A program made the position numbers and the translations under genes. A DNA stretch of 29,011 bases. It comes from Acidobacteriota bacterium. GTDB taxonomy: Bacteria > Acidobacteriota > Terriglobia > Acidiferrales > UBA7541. The stretch spans positions 1 to 29,011 of the forward strand of contig QHYO01000046.1 of assembly GCA_003224135.1 (NCBI GenBank). The letters run 5' to 3'. The notes under the pieces were generated by a model. It worked only from the letters and a program-made list of their open reading frames with translations, made no database searches and had not been told where the DNA came from. Of this stretch, positions 24,396 to 29,011 are shown piece after piece; the first letter of the stretch is position 1; each line of letters starts with the position of its first letter.

Positions 24396-25763
24396 CTAGG
24401 CCAAAACATGCCCGCGAAGAAGATCCCGAGCTGTTTCGCGTCTGCGGATAATTCGCGCGCGCTTTCCTTCCACCAAGATTTCCGCGGGACGACATCGAGC
24501 ATTGTAGTTTGAAGCCAGCGACATGCCATAGGCCCCGGCGGTCCAGATTGCCAGGACGTCGCCAGGTTTGACGTCGCCTAGAGGCCAGTTTCGCAGAAAG
24601 CAATCGCCGGTTTCACAGACCGGACCGACAATGTCCACTATTGCGCCCCTTTGTTTTTCGTTTTTTGTGCGCGTCACGCGAGTGATTGGATGGACCGCGC
24701 CGTACAACGCCGGACGGAGCAAGTCATTCATTCCCGCATCGACCACGACGAAACTCTTGTTTCGATTTGTCTTTGTGTACTGAACGCGAGTCAACAGCAC
24801 GCCCGCAGGGGCGATGATTGTGCGGCCCGGTTCGAGCAACAGGTGAATGCCCAGCGGCTTTACGGTACGAGCGATCATGCGCGCGTAGTCGATACGGGAA
24901 GGTGGCTTCTGGTCGGTATAGCGCACGCCGAGGCCGCCGCCAAAATCGAGATATTTCAGGTCGATTCCCAGTTCGCGGAGTTCACGAACAAAACTCGCGA
25001 GACGCGCGAGCGCTTTCTGGAAAGGTTCTAGGGCCGTAATCTGCGAGCCGATGTGAGCACTAATTCCGTGCCATCGAATCCACTTGGAATTGCGATGCTT
25101 GGTGTAGAGCTGGCGCGCGGCATGCCAATCCAGACCAAATTTGTGTTCGTGGTGTCCTGTCGAAATGTGCGGATGGCCGCCGGCCTGGACGTCGGGGTTT
25201 ACGCGAATGGAAACGCTGGGTGCATCGCCGTCGTGCTTCTGCTTCGCTGACTCGTCGAGCAAGACGGCAAGTTCGGCTTCGGATTCGATATTGAAGAGCA
25301 ACAGCCCACGGCGGCCGGCGGAGCCGCGGCTGCGATACCGGAGCGCCTCGCGAATTTCTTCCCGCGACTTGCCAACACCAGAGAAAACAATTTTGCCGCC
25401 GGGTATGCCGAGATGGCCAAGATGTTCGAGTTCGCCGCCGGACACCACGTCGAATCCGCTGCCTAATTTTGCCAAATTGTTAAGAATGGTGAGATTTCCG
25501 TTGGATTTTACGGCGAAACAGAGTGTGTGGCGCAGCGATCCGAGACCTTTGTCAAGCTCGCGAAAGGCAGCTTCCATGGCGGCCTGGCTGTAAATGTAGG
25601 CGGGCGTGGAGAAAGTCTCCGCGGCATCCGCAAGTGAAACGTCTTCACAAAAGACTTCGTCACCGCCGCGTTTCTTTGAACCGCGCCATGCAAAATTCGG
25701 CGTGAATTCCGCGGGGTCAACGTAGCGCAACGGATGTGTGGGTCTCTCCGCCTGAGCGCTCAT
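24396..25763 (-). CDS. lysA: Diaminopimelate decarboxylase
   Basis: The 455-residue PLP enzyme makes L-lysine from meso-diaminopimelate, the last step of lysine synthesis. The PLP lysine is K86 in CFAVKSNGN, with later motifs HIGSQI, FGGGLG, LLEPGR and the active-site CETGD from the partner subunit. The N-terminus carries about 30 extra residues before the core. The ATG at 25763 overlaps the stop of the upstream phosphatase gene by 4 bp, so its translation is probably coupled to that gene. Some lysA genes have a lysine riboswitch; the coding overlap leaves no room for one directly upstream. Confidence 0.96.
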   Translation of the reverse strand: MSAQAERPTHPLRYVDPAEFTPNFAWRGSKKRGGDEVFCEDVSLADAAETFSTPAYIYSQAAMEAAFRELDKGLGSLRHTLCFAVKSNGNLTILNNLAKLGSGFDVVSGGELEHLGHLGIPGGKIVFSGVGKSREEIREALRYRSRGSAGRRGLLLFNIESEAELAVLLDESAKQKHDGDAPSVSIRVNPDVQAGGHPHISTGHHEHKFGLDWHAARQLYTKHRNSKWIRWHGISAHIGSQITALEPFQKALARLASFVRELRELGIDLKYLDFGGGLGVRYTDQKPPSRIDYARMIARTVKPLGIHLLLEPGRTIIAPAGVLLTRVQYTKTNRNKSFVVVDAGMNDLLRPALYGAVHPITRVTRTKNEKQRGAIVDIVGPVCETGDCFLRNWPLGDVKPGDVLAIWTAGAYGMSLASNYNARCRPAEILVEGKRARIIRRRETARDLLRGHVLA

Positions 25764-27532
25764 CGAACTTTCAGCACTACGAGAGTTCGGTCATCCGAGA
25801 GCGGCGCGCTTTGCGCAAACCAGTCGACCTCGCGCAGGATTAAATCGGAAATCTCCGTGGCGGTTGATTCGTAATGAGTCTCGACGAGATTTCTTAGCCA
25901 CTCGGTTCCGAAAAATTGGCCTTCGCTGTTCATGGTTTCCGCGATTCCGTCTGAATGAAAAATCACGATGTCGCCAGGATCGAGTGTGACGCCCCATTCG
26001 TCGTAACTTGTCTCTTCAAAGATTCCTAGCGGGAATCCCGTCAGTTCGATCTTGCCGCAACGCCCGTCCTTATATAGCAGCGGTTGCGACTGTCCGGCAT
26101 TCGCCACGCGCAGTTTGCGACGGCCCTTCTGCCAGGTTCCGAAACATGCAGTCATGAATCGACCCTCGACGCGGCGCTCGCCTACGAGTTGATTCATCTG
26201 ACGCAGCATTTCCGCGGGCTGCAATTTCTGCGGAGCGAGGCTTCGCATTATGCCAATCGCGACAGCGCCGTAGAGCGCGGCCGCCGTGCCTTTGCCGCTG
26301 ACATCGGCAAGCGCGACGCCGAGCTGTTGAGGCCCATAGCGCAAAAATTCGTAGAGATCGCCGCACACTTCGCGCGCTGACAAATAGCGTGCTGCCATTT
26401 CCAGGCCATAATCTTCGCTGGGCACGGGACGAATCAGAGCGCCCTGAATGCGCTTTGCTGCTTGGAGATCCCGCTCGAGCCTTGCCTCATCGCGCGCTAC
26501 CTGCTCGTAGAGACGAGCATTTTCGAGAGAAACGGCAAGGTTCGCGGCGAGAATCGAGAGCGTCTGCACGTGCTCTTCGTTGAAGGCATTCAGTTGCGCG
26601 CTCTCCAAGTCAAGGACGCCGACGATTTTCCCCTTGTGAAGCATGGGAATCGCGACTTCCGAACGCGTTTCGGGATTAACCATCAAGTAGCGCGGATCGA
26701 CAGATACGTCAGGTGCGAGAACCGGTTCGCGCAAAGTTGCGGCTGCGCCAACGATCCCCTCGCTGGCCGCAACACGCAATTTACCCTGTACGCGCTGGCC
26801 ATGCTTTACGTCCAGCCGATGGCGGAAAATTTTCTGTTCCTCGTCATACAGCAGAATGCTGAGGATCTGGTAGTCGATAACGCGCTTCACTTGCTCTGCC
26901 GCACGGCGCAATAATTCCTCGACGTCAAGAATGGAACTCATTTCCCGGCTGACTTCATTAAGGAGGAGCAGCGTCTGGGCCTGCGAGCGCACCCTTTCAA
27001 ACAAGCGCGCGTTTTCGATGGCGACTGCCAAACGGCTACCGAGCATGGTAAGAATGCTCTGCTGATCCGGAGTGAAATAGTCCGGACGATTACTCTGAAT
27101 ATCCAAGACGCCGATGCACTTGCCCTGAATCATCAACGGCACAGCGAGTTCAGATTGCACGCTGTCGATCGCGTTGATGTATCTGGGGTCTTTGGTGACG
27201 TCGCTGACGCGAACGGAGTGGCCGGTGGTGGCTGCGGTGCCTGTAATTCCGTGGCTGAGCGGGATGCGCAGATTCGCCGCGAGATCGGGCGGATAGCCGA
27301 TGGCAAAGCGGTGCCTAAGGGCGGCGCCGCCCTCTTCCATCAGCAAGACACCAAAAATTTCGTAGTCGATGTGCCTTTTGATGAGCGCGGCTGTGCGCGC
27401 CAGAACTTCGTCAAGATCGAGGGAAGCGTTCACTTCCTCGCCGATTTCGGCAAGGGTCGCGAGTACCTCGGCAGACACTTCGCCGCCAGGCTGAGCGAGT
27501 TTGAGTTCTGTAGATGATTCAGTTGGATTCAT
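25760..27532 (-). CDS. Two-GAF SpoIIE/PP2C-type phosphatase (RsbU-like)
   Basis: The 590-residue cytoplasmic protein has two GAF domains (about 37-175 and 205-345), a short coiled linker (EARLERDLQAAKRIQGAL) and a C-terminal PP2C-like SpoIIE domain. Its metal-binding aspartates are D392 (CGDLYEF), D410 (ALADVSGKGT), D528 (FHSDGI) and D581 (SDDRTLVVL). Such proteins dephosphorylate anti-anti-sigma factors in partner-switching systems when the GAF domains bind a signal. No anti-sigma or STAS gene is in the window. It starts 60 bp after hpt and shares a 4-bp overlap with lysA. A perfect TATAAT lies 10 bases before the ATG, so a very short leader or leaderless mRNA is possible. The GAF ligand is unknown. 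Confidence 0.94.
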   Translation of the reverse strand: MNPTESSTELKLAQPGGEVSAEVLATLAEIGEEVNASLDLDEVLARTAALIKRHIDYEIFGVLLMEEGGAALRHRFAIGYPPDLAANLRIPLSHGITGTAATTGHSVRVSDVTKDPRYINAIDSVQSELAVPLMIQGKCIGVLDIQSNRPDYFTPDQQSILTMLGSRLAVAIENARLFERVRSQAQTLLLLNEVSREMSSILDVEELLRRAAEQVKRVIDYQILSILLYDEEQKIFRHRLDVKHGQRVQGKLRVAASEGIVGAAATLREPVLAPDVSVDPRYLMVNPETRSEVAIPMLHKGKIVGVLDLESAQLNAFNEEHVQTLSILAANLAVSLENARLYEQVARDEARLERDLQAAKRIQGALIRPVPSEDYGLEMAARYLSAREVCGDLYEFLRYGPQQLGVALADVSGKGTAAALYGAVAIGIMRSLAPQKLQPAEMLRQMNQLVGERRVEGRFMTACFGTWQKGRRKLRVANAGQSQPLLYKDGRCGKIELTGFPLGIFEETSYDEWGVTLDPGDIVIFHSDGIAETMNSEGQFFGTEWLRNLVETHYESTATEISDLILREVDWFAQSAPLSDDRTLVVLKVR

Positions 27533-27542
27533 TCGCAGCTCT

Positions 27543-27548
27543 ATTATA
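27543..27548 (-). promoter_or_regulatory. TATAAT -10 element just before the phosphatase gene
   Basis: On the minus strand a perfect TATAAT is followed 10 bases later by the ATG at 27532, so transcription would begin only a few bases before the start codon. No convincing -35 is seen 17 bp upstream. Confidence 0.4.
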
Positions 27549-27592
27549 ACAGTCCATCGGTGAAACGACGGTGGAGCGGGATTGTGCGTGGC

Positions 27593-28180
27593 TCAGTGAT
27601 TTCCGCCGGGCAGCGACAATATTCTAACGTCCGGCAGATTGCGATAGCGTTCCGCGTAGTCAAGCCCGTAGCCGACTACGAATTCATTAGGAATCGCAAA
27701 ACCAACATAATCGGCGGTCACGTCAGTCAGGCGACGCTCCACTTTATCCAACAAGACCGCGACGCGCAGATTCTTCGGCTTGCGTTGCTGCAAAATGCGC
27801 AAGAGATAGCGGAGCGTGAGACCAGTATCCAAAATATCTTCCACTACGATGACAGTTTTGCCCTCGATGCTGGAGTCGAGGTCCTTGTTGAGTTTCACTT
27901 GGCTAGAGGAACGTGAATCCTTGCCATAGCTCGACACCGCGATGAAATCAAATGTCACTTCGCCGGTAATCTGGCGCGCTAAATCGGCCAGAAACAAGAC
28001 GGCGCCTTTCAAAACTCCCACCAGCAAGAGTGGTTCGTTCGGGAAATCCTTGCGAATCAGCTTGGCCATCTCGCGAATTCTTTTTTGGATTTTCGCGTGG
28101 GTAAGCAGGACCTTCACCCGCTCTGTGCCGGACGGAATGGGCGCGTTGTTTCTGTTCGCGCGCTGCGTCTTGATGGCCAT
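27593..28180 (-). CDS. hpt: Hypoxanthine phosphoribosyltransferase
   Basis: The 195-residue enzyme salvages hypoxanthine and guanine to IMP and GMP using PRPP. The PRPP loop VVEDILDTGLTL (112-123) is diagnostic, and the chain also shows LLVGVLKGAVLFLADL, VSSYG and the C-terminal DYVGFAIPNEFVVGYGLDY. An N-terminal extension of about 20 polar, basic residues precedes the core. The ATG at 28180 follows a clear GAGGAG ribosome site. It has its own promoter-like sequence upstream and may be the first gene of a unit running through the phosphatase and lysA. Confidence 0.96.
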   Translation of the reverse strand: MAIKTQRANRNNAPIPSGTERVKVLLTHAKIQKRIREMAKLIRKDFPNEPLLLVGVLKGAVLFLADLARQITGEVTFDFIAVSSYGKDSRSSSQVKLNKDLDSSIEGKTVIVVEDILDTGLTLRYLLRILQQRKPKNLRVAVLLDKVERRLTDVTADYVGFAIPNEFVVGYGLDYAERYRNLPDVRILSLPGGNH

Positions 28181-28203
28181 TTTCTCCTCGTGAATCCCGC
28201 GTG

Positions 28204-28232
28204 ACTTTATCTCAGCATGGCATCGTCTTCAA
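28204..28232 (-). promoter_or_regulatory. Promoter of hpt
   Basis: On the minus strand TTGAAG (28227-28232) and TAAAGT (28204-28209) are 17 bp apart, and the predicted start of transcription is about 15-20 bases before the hpt ATG. Confidence 0.5.
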
Positions 28233-28469
28233 GCGGGCATTTACGCGCTCTTATTTCGGCGTTCATGGAGCGGAAACAATTTTCGCATAGACTTTTTGGC
28301 ACTCGGGTGCGAAGAAAAAGAGCTGATAGCAGGAATCAGTTTTTTGCGTGTTTTTTCACGGGATTTCCACAGCTCAGTACTGTAGAACGTCATATCGCTG
28401 TGATAAGAATGTCGGATCACACGCTCTTACCTCGGCCTTAAACAAAGTAGCCGACAGCTTTTGGTTTAT

Positions 28470-28488
28470 CCGCCCCCACCCCGGGCGG
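28470..28488 (+). repeat. GC-rich inverted repeat in the second receptor leader
   Basis: CCGCCC (28470-28475) pairs with GGGCGG (28483-28488) over a C-rich 7-base loop. A second, outer pair (ATCCGC at 28468-28473 and GCGGAT at 28493-28498) competes with it, so alternative leader structures are possible. Confidence 0.4.
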
Positions 28489-28531
28489 CGATGCGGATGG
28501 CAGTAATCCGAGCATTACCGTTGTAAATCCT

Positions 28532-28537
28532 AGGAGG
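28532..28537 (+). promoter_or_regulatory. Perfect AGGAGG Shine-Dalgarno of the second receptor gene
   Basis: AGGAGG is 7 bases before the ATG at 28545 and fixes this start over the second ATG at 28563. Confidence 0.75.
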
Positions 28538-28544
28538 ATTTTGC

Positions 28545-29011
28545 ATGTTCACAAGGGGGCCCATGATTGGTCGGATAGCTTGTGTAATTTCAGTTCTTTA
28601 TCTACTGCTGATCTCGCCCGGACTACGAGCCCAATCCACAACGGATGGCGCGATCGCTGGAACGGTGACGGACGCAAGCGGAGCCGCAGTGCCAAATGCG
28701 AGCGTCACGGTGACGAACAAAGGCACCAACCTTTCGCAGGGCGTTGCGACTGATGAATCGGGCTATTTCCGCGCAGCCAAGCTGCAACCGGGCTCGTACA
28801 CCATGAAAGTGGAAGCTCCAGGTTTGGCTCCTTTCACGGCAGAAAATGTAATTGTGCAGATTGGAAGCGTCACCGAAGTCCCGGCAAAGCTGAACGTGGC
28901 TTCAGCCGGCGCCACCGTCGTCGTCAGCGCCGAGCTTCCACAAGTCAACACCACCTCGGCGGAGTTTGCGCCAACGCTAGATCAAACGGCCATCAACAAT
29001 CTGCCTATCAA
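28545..29011 (+). CDS. Second Oar-like TonB-dependent receptor (5' part only)
   Basis: The first 155 codons are visible and the frame is open to the window edge. A signal peptide (IACVISVLYLLLISPGLRAQ) is followed by a carboxypeptidase-regulatory domain (GAIAGTVTDASGAAVPNASV, DESGYFRAAKLQPGSYTMKV) and the start of the plug (VNTTSAEFAPTLD, INNLPI). This is the same architecture as the receptor at 4358-7984, but the sequence is clearly different, so it is a separate receptor and not a recent copy. It is divergent from hpt with a 364-bp gap. The barrel, length and any partner genes lie outside the window, and the substrate is unknown. Confidence 0.9.
   Translation, partial: MFTRGPMIGRIACVISVLYLLLISPGLRAQSTTDGAIAGTVTDASGAAVPNASVTVTNKGTNLSQGVATDESGYFRAAKLQPGSYTMKVEAPGLAPFTAENVIVQIGSVTEVPAKLNVASAGATVVVSAELPQVNTTSAEFAPTLDQTAINNLPI

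Larger units (their letters stand above)
28181..28544. other. Divergent intergenic region between hpt and the second TonB receptor gene
   Basis: The 364 bp hold the hpt promoter on the left. A plus-strand hairpin with T runs (stem 28321-28327 with 28335-28341, then T to 28345) lies mid-way, and a GC-rich inverted repeat (28470-28488) precedes the receptor start. No gene is supported, and no clear sigma-70 promoter for the receptor was found. Confidence 0.6.

Noticed and set aside
28297..28310. Sigma-54-like TTGGCAC followed by TGC
   Set aside because: The GG and GC are 9 bases apart; sigma-54 promoters need 10, and this spacing is strict. The downstream TTGC is also imperfect.
1..29011. tRNA or rRNA genes, CRISPR array, insertion sequence or prophage genes
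   Set aside because: I looked for repeat-spacer patterns, transposase or integrase motifs and RNA-gene signatures and saw none.

Overview
The window looks like chromosomal DNA of an Acidobacteriota member. The evidence is two large Oar-type TonB-dependent receptors with N-terminal carboxypeptidase-regulatory domains, an FG-GAP/ASPIC-UnbV (CRTAC1-like) secreted protein next to a long TPR protein, a LacI regulator of the kind found beside such receptors, and a long penicillin-acylase-family protein. This is inferred from gene content; no rRNA, tRNA, CRISPR array or insertion sequence was seen. Coding density is high and start codons are often GTG or TTG.

Region 1 (1-9476) is a receptor module. 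On the minus strand, a receptor (4358-7984), a CRTAC1-like protein (2423-4279) and a TPR protein (1-2433, running off the left edge) follow one another, with a hairpin terminator after the receptor. A LacI-family gene is divergent across a 478-bp intergenic region. That region holds a good minus-strand promoter, a pair of 12-bp direct repeats 21 bp apart, and a small palindrome. The LacI gene has no ATG, GTG or TTG that would include its DNA-binding helix.

Region 2 (9500-14507, minus strand) has a YbiT-like ABC-F ATPase and a tight three-gene operon: secreted esterase, GH29 alpha-fucosidase-like protein, and two-domain glyoxalase-fold (VOC) protein. The GH29 protein lacks the N-terminal segment with the family's conserved HWG, and the VOC gene carries a one-base frameshift, so this operon may be decaying.

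Region 3 (14727-21390) has a SAM-hydrolase (DUF62) gene facing an operon of a CNNM/HlyC-type CBS membrane protein plus two oligopeptide-ABC permeases (DppB and DppC types) without a binding protein or ATPases. A divergent penicillin-acylase-family Ntn hydrolase follows.

Region 4 (21557-24362, plus strand) is a housekeeping run xseB, ispA, tlyA-like, nadK. The tlyA product appears to have lost an internal C-terminal block.

Region 5 (24396-28180, minus strand) is hpt, then a two-GAF SpoIIE/PP2C phosphatase, then lysA; the last two overlap by 4 bp. A second Oar-type receptor begins at 28545 and runs off the right edge.

I saw no defence system or clearly new system. The most unusual observations are the start-codon-less LacI gene, the missing blocks in the GH29 and TlyA proteins, the receptor-promoter repeats, and the phosphatase-lysA coupling.
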